From positions 1-35,407 of the forward strand of contig CASFUJ010000004.1 of assembly GCA_949297645.1 (NCBI GenBank): a DNA stretch of 35,407 nt. Reading direction: 5' to 3'. Below, piece by piece: positions 17,725 to 27,079 of this stretch; position 1 is the first letter of the stretch; every line of letters starts with the position of its first letter. The stretch is from an uncultured Desulfovibrionaceae bacterium. Its GTDB lineage: Bacteria; Desulfobacterota; Desulfovibrionia; Desulfovibrionales; Desulfovibrionaceae. Made by a program: the position numbers and the translations under genes. The notes beneath the pieces were generated by a model. It had not been told where the DNA came from. It searched no databases and was given only the letters and a program-made list of their open reading frames with translations.

Positions 17725-17784
17725 CCGGCCCGGAGGCCGGATACAGACAAAGCCCACGCCTCCTCTCGGAGAAAGGAGGCGTGG
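17725..17784 (-). other. Two hairpins in the yajC-secD spacer
   Basis: Reading toward secD, the first hairpin is a perfect 11-bp stem with a 9-base loop (CCACGCCTCCT/AGGAGGCGTGG, 17754-17784). The second is CCGGCC/GGCCGG with a 4-base loop (17725-17740). Only TTTG follows the first, so it looks more like a partial terminator, attenuator or processing site than a full stop. It could lower secDF expression relative to yajC; this is an inference. Confidence 0.55.
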
Positions 17785-17811
17785 AAGCGAAAGATACCGT
17801 TTTCCGAAATC

Positions 17812-18174
17812 CTACTTGGTTTCGGCGGGAGCGGCTTCGGCCGTCTTGTTCATGGCCTTCGGGTCATAGGTGCCGCTCACGAAGCCGCGGGGCATACGTA
17901 CCTTGGTTTCACCGAGGTCCACCACGAGAATGTCGCCTTCCACATCGACGATACGGCCCAGCAGACCGCCGGAGGTGAGGATGTAGGAACCTTTGCCCAG
18001 GGATTCAAGCATGGCCTTGTGTTCCTTGTTGCGCTTCTGCTGAGGGCGGATCAGCAGGAAGTAGAACACGGCGAACATGAGCAGAAGGGGCACAAGGGAG
18101 GCAAAGGCTCCCATGGGGCCGCTCTGAGCGGCGCCGCCCGCGTTGCCGGCGGCGTAGGCAATGGAAGTGAACAT
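17812..18174 (-). CDS. yajC: Preprotein translocase subunit YajC
   Basis: A 120-residue single-span membrane accessory of the SecDF complex. After an Ala/Gly-rich N-terminus comes one transmembrane helix (LVPLLLMFAVFYFLLIRP) with the typical RPQQKRNKEHKAMLESL junction. A small cytosolic domain follows with SGGLLGRIVDVEGD and LGETKVRMPRG. The start at 18174 is preceded by GGAG; an in-frame extension of 27 codons upstream is rejected because it is not YajC-like. It is first of yajC-secD-secF. Confidence 0.95.
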   Translation of the reverse strand: MFTSIAYAAGNAGGAAQSGPMGAFASLVPLLLMFAVFYFLLIRPQQKRNKEHKAMLESLGKGSYILTSGGLLGRIVDVEGDILVVDLGETKVRMPRGFVSGTYDPKAMNKTAEAAPAETK

Positions 18175-18397
18175 AGAGTCTCCAGAATTGATTTTGCGGA
18201 AGGATGTCCGCGTCATTGACCCCACCTTCTTAACCTGTTGCGCCTTTTTACGCAATGGTTTAAGCGGCCCGCGACCCTGCGCCCGTTATTCTTTTTAGGG
18301 AAGGGCTCCGCGGGAAAGGGCTGGACATTCGCGAAGATTGCGGGAACTATGAACGACGAACAATGAAGGCCGGGAGCCCCCGGCGCAAGGAGCATAT

Positions 18398-19300
18398 ATG
18401 GCCATTATTGCCGACCCTGTGGAACAGGCCCGCATGCAGTCGAAGATTCTTATCGAAAGTCTTCCCTATCTGCGCGAATATCATGGTGAAACCGTAGTCA
18501 TCAAATATGGCGGCCACGCCATGACGGACGAGAGTCTCAAGCTGGCCTTCGCCCGCAACATCAGTCTGCTCAAGCTGGTGGGCATACACCCCGTGGTGGT
18601 GCACGGCGGCGGCCCGCAGATAAACGAGATGCTGAGCAAGCTGGAAATCAAGTCTGAATTCCGTCAGGGACACCGCGTCACCGACAAGGCCACCATGGAC
18701 GTGGTGGAAATGGTGCTGGTGGGCTCGGTGAACAAGAGCGTGGTGAACCTCATCAACAAGACGGGGGCGCGCGCCGTGGGACTTTCCGGCAAGGACGGCA
18801 TGCTGCTTGAGGCCCGCAAGCTCGCCATGACCGTCAGTCACGGGCAACAGCAGCCGCCGGAGATCATCGACCTCGGCAACGTGGGCGAGGTCACGGCGGT
18901 GAACGTGCAGCTTCTGCGCTCGCTCATCAACGACGACTTCGTGCCCGTCATCGCCCCCGTAGGTGTGGATGCCGAGGGCAATACCTACAACATCAACGCC
19001 GACTCCGTGGCCGGAGCCGTGGCCGGTGCGCTTCGGGCGCGCCGCCTTCTCATGCTCACCGACGTGGCCGGTATTCTGGACAAGGAAGGGAAGCTCATCG
19101 AGCATATCGACACGGCCGAGGCCGACCGGCTGCTCGCCGACGGCACCCTGACCGGCGGCATGATTCCCAAAATCAACTGCTGCATGAATGCGCTCCGGCG
19201 CGGCGTGGACAAGGTGACCATCGTGGACGGCCGCGTGGAGAACTGTCTGCTTCTGGAACTTCTCACCGACCAGGGTATCGGCACGGCCATCGTGAAGTAG
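18398..19300 (+). CDS. argB: Acetylglutamate kinase (ArgB)
   Basis: A cytoplasmic enzyme that phosphorylates N-acetyl-L-glutamate, the second step of arginine biosynthesis. At 300 residues it has the family length. Motifs include VIKYGGHAM (phosphate-binding Lys and glycines), [14 protein letters not shown], the GHRVTD region, the [30 protein letters not shown] segment and the C-terminal [10 protein letters not shown]. An AAGGAG site lies 6-7 bases before the ATG. It stands alone on the plus strand, divergent from yajC, and ends at a strong terminator. No other arginine gene is nearby. Confidence 0.97.
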   Translation: MAIIADPVEQARMQSKILIESLPYLREYHGETVVIKYGGHAMTDESLKLAFARNISLLKLVGIHPVVVHGGGPQINEMLSKLEIKSEFRQGHRVTDKATMDVVEMVLVGSVNKSVVNLINKTGARAVGLSGKDGMLLEARKLAMTVSHGQQQPPEIIDLGNVGEVTAVNVQLLRSLINDDFVPVIAPVGVDAEGNTYNINADSVAGAVAGALRARRLLMLTDVAGILDKEGKLIEHIDTAEADRLLADGTLTGGMIPKINCCMNALRRGVDKVTIVDGRVENCLLLELLTDQGIGTAIVK

Positions 19301-19350
19301 GCGCATCCGTGCGGAACATACGTTTATGAAAACCATGCGGTTATGATGGA

Positions 19351-19376
19351 AAAAGGCGGCTTCGGCCGCCTTTTCT
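19351..19376. terminator. Bidirectional terminator after argB
   Basis: The stem AAGGCGGC/GCCGCCTT with a stable TTCG loop is followed by TTTTCTC on the plus strand, ending argB. On the minus strand it is followed by TTTTTCC, so it also serves the convergent exported-hypothetical gene. Confidence 0.92.
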
Positions 19377-19407
19377 CATATTTTTCCGGTAAGAAGAAAA
19401 AGTTGTA

Positions 19408-20034
19408 TCAGCGGGGCAGGCCCAGCAGCTTTTTTATTTTTTTGATGAACGTCGTTCCGTTCCAGAGATAGTACACGGCGTTGTCGGGCGAAAGGTCGCA
19501 GGGGATGCCGTCAGAAGAAAAGGAAGGCAGTACTTCGAGACCCTTGTCGAACACGCAGTAGGTGCAGCTGGAGGACAGGCGTCCGGGCAGATCGCGTCCG
19601 GGCTCGAAGAAGCTGTCCGTGTCCGGCTCTGGAGGCAGGGGCAGGGGCGTGGCATGGCCGCCTGTGCTGATATACCACAGTTCGGAGAGACACACGCCGT
19701 CGTCGTCCTCCGTACGGAAGGCGGCCACGGCTCCGCGCTTTGAGCGGAACAGGCGCAGGCATACCGAGGCGGAACCTTCCGTCGAACCGAAACGCAGTAT
19801 GTCGCGCTCCTCCTCGGTGATGCTCCAGTGCGAATTCATTCCCTGTTCGGCAAGCTGGCTTTTTTCCTTTTCGCTCAGGGGAAAACGGGTGTTTTCGAAA
19901 ATTTCCGTAGGAATGAGGGAAAAGGCCTGACGTGCGGTAAGCACGCGGGTATGGTCCGTGACTTGGGCAGAAGCCTCTGTCCCGCACAGCGGCACAAGCA
20001 GCAGCATAGTCAGTATGACGACCGTCTTGCACAT
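19408..20034 (-). CDS. Exported hypothetical protein
   Basis: A 208-residue protein that I do not recognise. Residues 1-23 look like a signal peptide (MCKTVVILTMLLLVPLCG then EASAQ), so export to the periplasm is likely; the Cys near position 17 is not in a good lipobox. The mature part has an acidic middle (RTEDDDGVC), a proline-rich stretch (LPLPPEPD), four scattered mature-region Cys that could form disulfides, and a basic C-terminus (FIKKIKKLLGLPR). AAGGA lies before the ATG. It is downstream of thiC on the same strand but separated from it by a terminator-like hairpin, and so is probably a separate unit. Confidence 0.7.
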   Translation of the reverse strand: MCKTVVILTMLLLVPLCGTEASAQVTDHTRVLTARQAFSLIPTEIFENTRFPLSEKEKSQLAEQGMNSHWSITEEERDILRFGSTEGSASVCLRLFRSKRGAVAAFRTEDDDGVCLSELWYISTGGHATPLPLPPEPDTDSFFEPGRDLPGRLSSSCTYCVFDKGLEVLPSFSSDGIPCDLSPDNAVYYLWNGTTFIKKIKKLLGLPR

Positions 20035-20055
20035 GATGAACGTCCTTCCGGCAGA

Positions 20056-20083
20056 AAGGCCGCATCATAAGATGCGGCCTTTT
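20056..20083. terminator. Terminator downstream of thiC
   Basis: A perfect 11-bp stem (AAGGCCGCATC/GATGCGGCCTT) with an ATAA loop, 45 bases past the thiC stop. The T runs are short: TTT on the minus strand after the stem, TTTT on the plus strand. It separates thiC from the exported hypothetical gene. Confidence 0.75.
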
Positions 20084-20127
20084 CAGGGAAAGCGGAGCGG
20101 TCCCGGCGGGGCCGCGGCGAGGCCCGG

Positions 20128-21444
20128 TTATTTGTGATGATGGCAGTGGCTGGGAATGGAAGCCGCGGGGTTGCCCTCGCGCATCATGCGCACGGCGCAG
20201 AAGTTGCCGCACATGGCGCAGGCTTCTTCGTTCTTGTGGGGCTCGCGGCGCTTGTCCAGAAGCTCGGGGTCGATGGCTATCTCGCGCATGGTTTCCCAGT
20301 CAAGTTCCATGCGCGCCTTGGACATGCGGGTTTCCTTCGCTCTTGCTCTGGGCGTGCCGAGAGCGTTTTCACCGGCCTGCGCCGCCACGCGGGAGGCCAT
20401 GACACCCTGCTTCACATCTTCTTCGTCAGGCAGTGTGAGGTGCTCGGCAGGCGTGAGATAGCAGAGGAAGTCCACACCGGCACGCACGGCCAGAGCGCCG
20501 CCGATGGCGCCGGAGATATGGTCGTAGCCGGGCGTCACGTCGGTGACCAGCGGACCGAGCACATAAAGGGGAGCGCCGTTCGTCAGCTTCTTGATGCTTA
20601 CTATCTGTGCTTCCACCTCATTGAGACTCACATGGCCCGGGCCTTCAATCATGCACTGCACGCCCTTTTCAAGGCCGCGCTTTGCAAGCTGTCCCAGCAT
20701 GATGACTTCCATCCACTGGGCGGCATCGCCGGCATCGCTGTTCGCACCGGGGCGCAGACCGTCGCCGAGCGACAGGGTGACGTTGTAGCGCAGGGCAATG
20801 TCGAGCAGGCGGTCGAATTCGGTGAGCAGCGGGTTTTCCTTGTCGTTGCGCAGCATCCAGCGGGAAAGAATGCTGCCGCCGCGGGAGACGATACCCATGG
20901 TGCGGCCGCCCTTCGCGCCCCATTCCGCGCCCTGACGGGTGAGACCGCAGTGCAGGGTCATGAAGTCCACGCCCTGTTCGGCCTGCTTTTCCACGTCCGC
21001 GAAAATCACTTCCGGGTCGATGGTGGCGGGGTCTTCGCCGCGGTCGATGTAAATCTGCGCCACGCCGTACATGGGTACCGTGCCGAGAGGCGCGGGGCAG
21101 GCATCCAGCATTTGACGGCGAATATCGTCCAGATCGCCCGCGATGGACAAATCCATGATGGTGTCGGCCTTCGCGTCCAGAGCAATCTTCAGCTTGCGCA
21201 TTTCACCCTTCACGCTGCAGTGGAAGGGCGAGGTGCCGATATTGGCGTTGACCTTCACTCTCGCAGGCTGGCCCACAAGGATGGGGCGGACGTTCTTATG
21301 GTTGGGGTTGCCCAGAAGCACCATGGTGCCCGCTTCGATGGCGGCGCGGATCTGCTCTTCCGTCAGCCCTTCTTCTTCGCACAGGCGGGCCTTGTGTTCT
21401 TCAAACAGACGGGCCAGCGCCTGATTCTTTTCAAAAATGGACAT
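20128..21444 (-). CDS. thiC: Phosphomethylpyrimidine synthase ThiC (short form)
   Basis: A radical-SAM enzyme that rearranges aminoimidazole ribotide into the HMP-phosphate pyrimidine of thiamine. At 438 residues it is the short form seen in many anaerobes, lacking the N-terminal extension of the E. coli enzyme. Conserved blocks include VKVNANIGTSP, MDLSIAGDLDDIR, DFMTLHCG, SRGGSI, LSLGDGLRPG, MIEGPGHV and LGPLVTDVTPGYDHI. The C-terminal cluster is Cys409, Cys412 and Cys416 (CAMCGNFC), spaced CX2CX3C rather than the CX2CX4C of E. coli, followed by a His-rich tail (HCHHHK). The start at 21444 has GGGAGG just upstream; the ATG five codons earlier is not used. glnS is 129 bases upstream. I saw no TPP riboswitch in that spacer. 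Confidence 0.96.
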   Translation of the reverse strand: MSIFEKNQALARLFEEHKARLCEEEGLTEEQIRAAIEAGTMVLLGNPNHKNVRPILVGQPARVKVNANIGTSPFHCSVKGEMRKLKIALDAKADTIMDLSIAGDLDDIRRQMLDACPAPLGTVPMYGVAQIYIDRGEDPATIDPEVIFADVEKQAEQGVDFMTLHCGLTRQGAEWGAKGGRTMGIVSRGGSILSRWMLRNDKENPLLTEFDRLLDIALRYNVTLSLGDGLRPGANSDAGDAAQWMEVIMLGQLAKRGLEKGVQCMIEGPGHVSLNEVEAQIVSIKKLTNGAPLYVLGPLVTDVTPGYDHISGAIGGALAVRAGVDFLCYLTPAEHLTLPDEEDVKQGVMASRVAAQAGENALGTPRARAKETRMSKARMELDWETMREIAIDPELLDKRREPHKNEEACAMCGNFCAVRMMREGNPAASIPSHCHHHK

Positions 21445-21479
21445 ACTGCCTCCCTGCATGAGGAGTTCGTTCTTCAGAA

Positions 21480-21504
21480 GCGGAGTGCGCAGGACGCGCT
21501 CCGC
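21480..21504 (-). other. Hairpin in the glnS-thiC spacer
   Basis: A 10-bp stem with one wobble (GCGGAGTGCG with CGCGCTCCGC) and a five-base loop, about 36-60 bases before the thiC start. There is no T run, so it is not a typical terminator. It could be a leader structure affecting thiC. Confidence 0.4.
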
Positions 21505-21573
21505 CGGTTGCGGTATTGCCGCAGATGACCTTTTCCGCCGGAAGTTTCTGCCGTCTTGCGGCCTCTTCGGGCG

Positions 21574-23277
<1,704 letters not shown>

Positions 23278-23361
23278 GGAGGCCTCATTCGTTTGACTGC
23301 TGCGCGTTCAGGGCGCGCGGGGCAGCGGTGGCGCATATCCTGAAATGACTGACGGCTGCAA

Positions 23362-23390
23362 AGAATACCTTTGTCAGGGATGAAGGTCAA
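23362..23390 (-). promoter_or_regulatory. Sigma-70 promoter of glnS
   Basis: On the minus strand TTGACC, a 17-base spacer and TATTCT face glnS, with the -10 about 85 bases before its ATG. Both hexamers match the consensus at five of six positions. Confidence 0.7.
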
Positions 23391-23415
23391 TTGAGAGAGG
23401 GGGAGCGCAGAAACG

Positions 23416-23439
23416 GAAAAGCCGCCCGGAAAGGGCGGC
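23416..23439 (-). terminator. Terminator of module 2
   Basis: On the minus strand, GCCGCCC with GGGCGGC (7 bp, 5-base loop) is followed by TTTTCC. It lies about 30 bases past the stop of the second TIGR04076 segment and would end the module-2 transcript. Confidence 0.8.
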
Positions 23440-23471
23440 GGAAGAGACTGGAAAAGGTAAGGCGACGTCTG

Positions 23472-23693
23472 CTACGAAACGGCGGGCAGGCGTTTCAGGC
23501 GGAACACGACGGGAGTGAGACCGTCCGTGGAGCAGACATACACGATCCCTTCTCGGAAGCCTGGAACGTTTCCGCCCAGCTGGAGGGAAAGAACGTAGCG
23601 ATTGAGGTCATGCCAGGCGGAAACGGGAAGTCCTTCCGGCTTTTTTCCCTCCTTCTCAACGAAGAAGGTGTCTCCTTCCATCAGTCCGGGGGG
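23472..23693 (-). pseudogene. Out-of-frame 3' part of the second TIGR04076-like domain
   Basis: This segment continues the second TIGR04076-like domain in a different frame from its beginning. In the shifted frame it reads LMEGDTFFVEK, then SAWHDLNRYVLSLQLGGN and VYVCSTDGLTPVVFRLKRL, parallel to WAWNDLYP and CCTDGAMPMIFKIE of the first domain. The frame change falls at six C residues on the minus strand (23688-23693). Removing one C joins both halves into a 236-residue tandem-domain protein ending at 23472. It may be a true frameshift, a phase-variable tract or a sequencing error. No good independent start serves this piece. Confidence 0.65.
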
Positions 23694-24183
23694 ACTCGGG
23701 CGTCTGTATGATGTCCTCGGAAAGGGTGGGGTGTACCTCATCTGCCGAGAAGACTCTTGTCACGGTTATTTTCAGAGGCATGCGAGTGTTGCCTTCTTTG
23801 CGGGGACATGTTTTTTCTCCGGCAATGTCGTGCTCGCCGTGGGCTTCCTGTTGATATTCTATTTTGAAAATCATGGGCATGGCGCCGTCCGTGCAGCATG
23901 AATACTGAATGCCCGGACGCTTTTTCATGGCGAAGTGCCCGCCCGTCTGCATGGCGGTCATGATGGGATACAGGTCGTTCCAAGCCCAGTCGCAGGGAAA
24001 GGGCGGCGTACAGATGCCTTCTGCGTCTATCATGAACGTCTGTCCCGGCTTCAATCGCGCGCACTGCGGCGGAGCGTGGGAAACCTGATCTTCGAGGGGC
24101 ATGGGGAAAAGGTCTTTCGTGCCGACGGTGCGCAGTACCGTTACTTTCAGAGGGTGTCGCCTGGAAGGCTGCGTGGCTGGCAT
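23656..24183 (-). CDS. TIGR04076-like family protein, tandem domain, frameshifted in domain 2
   Basis: A 175-residue frame from the ATG at 24181-24183, which has AAGGAG eight bases upstream. Residues 10-110 form one complete domain resembling the small uncharacterised TIGR04076 family: LKVTVLRT start, GQTFMID, CDWAWNDLYP (64-73), GGHF, then YSCCTDGAMPMIFKIE (94-109). A linker to about 134 leads to a second copy beginning MPLKITVTRVF (135 on). The frame changes at 23688-23693 and ends in about ten unrelated residues. An internal start at 23781 (Met135, AGAAGG upstream) could instead make domain 2 a separate small protein. It lies 121 bases after the TRAP permease and is probably the last part of module 2. 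The molecular function of the family is not known to me; conserved Cys and Trp hint at metal or cofactor binding. Confidence 0.7.
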   Translation of the reverse strand: MPATQPSRRHPLKVTVLRTVGTKDLFPMPLEDQVSHAPPQCARLKPGQTFMIDAEGICTPPFPCDWAWNDLYPIMTAMQTGGHFAMKKRPGIQYSCCTDGAMPMIFKIEYQQEAHGEHDIAGEKTCPRKEGNTRMPLKITVTRVFSADEVHPTLSEDIIQTPESPRTDGRRHLLR

Positions 24184-24304
24184 GGGGGAAGCTCCTTTGT
24201 AGAGCCGGTTCCGCCCGGCGAGGGACTGGGCCGGGCGGAACATTGGAGGCATCGGTGCGGAAGCTGATGCCGGGTCGGGAAAGGAGTCCTTTCCCGACGG
24301 GGGG

Positions 24305-26170
24305 TCAGTTTTTCTGAAGTTTCTGCATGAGCAGAACGAGGGCAAAGCCTCCGAGACCCAGCACATCGGTAATCATGCCCGGGATGATGAGCATGAGACC
24401 CGCCGCAACAAGCACGGCACGCTGCCAGAGCGGAGCGTTGTGCAGAAGATAGCCCTGCAGGCCGGCGGCCAGAGCGATGAGTCCCAGCGAGGCCGAGATG
24501 ATGGCGGGAATGATGTCTGCGGCGCTGCCCTTGAGCAGAAGAGCGGGTTCATACACAAAGAAGAACGGCACAATGAAGGCTATGACGCCGAGCTTTACGG
24601 ACTGGAAACCTGTCTGCATGGCGTTGGCTTCGGCTATGGCTGCTCCCGCAAAGGCGGCAAGGCATACCGGCGGTGTGATGGCGGAAAGGACGGCATGATA
24701 GAGCACAAACATGTTGGCGGCGAGAGGATCGACGCCGAGCTTTATCATGGCAGGTGCCGCCAGCACGGAAACGATGATGTAGGCGGGAGCCGTGGGAACG
24801 CCCATCCCTACGATGAAGCAGGTCAGCATGAGCAGAATGAGCAGAAGAATCAGGTTGCCGTCCACAAAGGAGGTGATGAGATTGATGAATTTGAAACCAC
24901 CGCCGGTGATACCCATGACGCCCACCACGATACCGGCGCAGGCGCAGCAGGCGGTCACCATGAGGGTATTTCTGGCGGCGGAGACGGAGATGTCTCTGAG
25001 GGCCTTAAGGTCGATGCGTGTGCTTTTGCGGAAAAGCCCTACGAGTGCCACGACGATGCAGCCTGCAAAGGCGGCGAAGTTGACGCTTCTGCCCATCATG
25101 AGCACCACGACGAGAAAGACCAGAGGAATCATATAATAGAGGCGGGAGATGACGGCCCGTGCCTCAGGTACTTCTTCCGCCGGTATGGTTCCGAGGTTTT
25201 TCTTTACGGCTTCAAAGTGAATCATGAGCCAGAGAGAGGCGTAGAACAGCAGGGAGGGAAGAAGCGCGGCCTTGACCACGGCCATGTAGCCCACACCTGT
25301 GAGGTCAGCCATAATGAAGGCCGCCGCGCCCATGATGGGCGGCATGAGCTGCCCGCCGGTGGAGGCGCAGGCTTCCACGGCGCCAGAAAACGCGGGAGAG
25401 TAGCCCACACGTTTCATGAGCGGAATGGTGAAGATGCCGGTTCCGTAAACGTTGGCCGGGGCGGAGCCGGAAATGGAACCGAACAGAGCCGAGGCGAAAA
25501 TGGCCACTTTGGCCGGGCCGCCTTTGGCGTTTTTGGTGAGCAGACAGGCGAGGTCGATGAACAGGGTGTTCATGCCCGTGCGTTCAAGGAAGGCGCCGAA
25601 GAGCACGAAGGCGTAAATCATGGTGGCGGCAGCCGCCAGCGGAAGACCGAAGAGTCCGTCAGAGGAAAGAAAGAGCTGTTCGATGAGACCTTCGAAGGTG
25701 ACGCCGTTGTGACGGAAGGGGCCGGGCAGGTCCTGACCGAAGAGCGCATAACAGATGAAGCAGACGCCCACGATGACGAGAGGCATACCGGCGGTGCGTC
25801 TGGTGATTTCCATGGTGAGAAGCGTGGTGACGCAGCCGAAGAAGAGGTCCAGATTTGTGACCTCATCCACATAGCGCACGCGTTCGAGAATGGTTGAGGC
25901 GTTGGCAAAGTAGTAGGCGCTTATGCTGAGGGCAAGCAGCGCAAGGCAGATATCAATCAGAACGCAGACAGTGGGCTCCCTGCCGGTGCCGAATTTTTTA
26001 TGCGGAACATGAAGAAAGGCAAGGGCCAGTACCAGGGAAAGATGCGCCACCTTCTGAAGTGTGCCGTCGAAAATGGCAAATCCACCTGTGGTGTAGATTT
26101 GAAACAGGGCGAGAAAAACGGCAAGAACCGTGAACACGGGTTTAAGAGAGGCTCGCAGCTTGTTTTCCAT
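24305..26170 (-). CDS. TRAP transporter fused permease subunit (TAXI type), module 2
   Basis: A 621-residue paralogue of the module-1 permease, with DctQ-like N-terminal helices fused to a DctM-like core. Conserved core stretches include GSAPANVYGTGIFTIPLMK, STGGQLMPPIMGAAAF and the late segment GMGVPTAPAYIIV. It ends with a PGMITDVLG segment like its paralogue. It sits in the inner membrane and should take substrate from the module-2 TAXI receptor. AAGGAA precedes the ATG, and the second amidohydrolase-fold gene ends 26 bases upstream. In this module the permease comes last of the transport genes, whereas in module 1 it precedes the receptor. Confidence 0.95.
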   Translation of the reverse strand: MENKLRASLKPVFTVLAVFLALFQIYTTGGFAIFDGTLQKVAHLSLVLALAFLHVPHKKFGTGREPTVCVLIDICLALLALSISAYYFANASTILERVRYVDEVTNLDLFFGCVTTLLTMEITRRTAGMPLVIVGVCFICYALFGQDLPGPFRHNGVTFEGLIEQLFLSSDGLFGLPLAAAATMIYAFVLFGAFLERTGMNTLFIDLACLLTKNAKGGPAKVAIFASALFGSISGSAPANVYGTGIFTIPLMKRVGYSPAFSGAVEACASTGGQLMPPIMGAAAFIMADLTGVGYMAVVKAALLPSLLFYASLWLMIHFEAVKKNLGTIPAEEVPEARAVISRLYYMIPLVFLVVVLMMGRSVNFAAFAGCIVVALVGLFRKSTRIDLKALRDISVSAARNTLMVTACCACAGIVVGVMGITGGGFKFINLITSFVDGNLILLLILLMLTCFIVGMGVPTAPAYIIVSVLAAPAMIKLGVDPLAANMFVLYHAVLSAITPPVCLAAFAGAAIAEANAMQTGFQSVKLGVIAFIVPFFFVYEPALLLKGSAADIIPAIISASLGLIALAAGLQGYLLHNAPLWQRAVLVAAGLMLIIPGMITDVLGLGGFALVLLMQKLQKN

Positions 26171-26196
26171 CTTATATTCCTTGTCTTCCGAGCATG

Positions 26197-27066
26197 CTAA
26201 AGTTTCAGAAGCCGGGCGGCGTTTTCGTAAAGGGAAAGCTCGAGACTTTCTGCGTTCCAGTTTCTGTTTGTCCAGTCCGTCACGCTCTGTTTCAGACCTC
26301 GTACGGGATAGCTGCTGGCAAAAAGTACCTGATACTTAAGGAACGTGTTGGCTGCTTTCAGCATTTCCCCGGCCATAGGCATGTCTTCCACATAAAAATA
26401 GCAGTCGGGCGCAAGATAGAGGTTTGGAGTGAACATTGCGGCGCCGATGATGTCGGCAAAAAAAGGCCAGCAGGCATGCATGATGACGAAGTTTACATCG
26501 GGATGTTTACGGCATGCCCTCTGTACGGCATCGGGTCTGGCGTAGCTGATATCCGGGCCGATATGAGGACTGAGCGTCAGGGAGACAATGCCTTCGTACC
26601 GGGCGCACAGGTCGTAGAGTTCGTCCAGACGCGGGTCGTCGGCAAGAAGCGGCGGCGTGCACCAGCCGGGTTCAAGGCTGAGTCCTTTGAATTCCGGACG
26701 GCGCAGGCACCGTTCCGCTTCTTCGACGGCCCCTTGTTCCATGGGGTCTATACCGGCAAGACAGAGGAACCTGCCGGGATAAAGAGTGGAGAGTTCCGTA
26801 AGTTCACTGTTGGACTGGTTGCTGAATCCGTCTCCGGGAAGAAGACAACGTCGTCCCATGACCACGGCTGTGCTTATTTCTGCCTCGCCCATTTCTTCCA
26901 TGAAAAGCGACATGCTGCCTCCATGTTGCAGGGAGGGAACGGGAAGCCTGCCACGGTTTGTGGCCGGTTGACGGCGGGGTTCCACAGGCACGTTCATCCA
27001 GCGCTTCATGATGCCGCTCTCAAGAAAGCTTTTGAACGGCGGGCGTACTCGGAAGTCAATGATCAT
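26197..27066 (-). CDS. Amidohydrolase-fold protein lacking metal ligands, module 2 copy B
   Basis: A 289-residue paralogue of the module-1 protein. Strand 1 reads IDFRVRPPF with Arg6 and Arg8 at the HxH positions. The strand-5 region (EGIVSLTLSPHIGPD, 158-172) has a His only later, in a loop. His197 in IMHACWPFF keeps the strand-6 position. The GSDYP motif is ASSYP (250-254), Ser252 for Asp. LEPGWCTPPL (131-140) matches the conserved EPG motif. It is the most divergent of the three and carries a proline/arginine-rich insert near 25-45. The ATG overlaps the GAGG-containing end of the TAXI gene, 13 bases after that stop. Lost metal ligands make a standard hydrolase reaction unlikely. It may form a hetero-oligomer with copy A; that is an inference. 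Confidence 0.83.
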   Translation of the reverse strand: MIIDFRVRPPFKSFLESGIMKRWMNVPVEPRRQPATNRGRLPVPSLQHGGSMSLFMEEMGEAEISTAVVMGRRCLLPGDGFSNQSNSELTELSTLYPGRFLCLAGIDPMEQGAVEEAERCLRRPEFKGLSLEPGWCTPPLLADDPRLDELYDLCARYEGIVSLTLSPHIGPDISYARPDAVQRACRKHPDVNFVIMHACWPFFADIIGAAMFTPNLYLAPDCYFYVEDMPMAGEMLKAANTFLKYQVLFASSYPVRGLKQSVTDWTNRNWNAESLELSLYENAARLLKL

Positions 27067-27079
27067 GGAACGCAGGGCC

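Noticed and set aside
21445-21573. Possible TPP riboswitch before thiC.
   Set aside because: The conserved aptamer elements are absent on reading the minus strand; only a simple hairpin is present.
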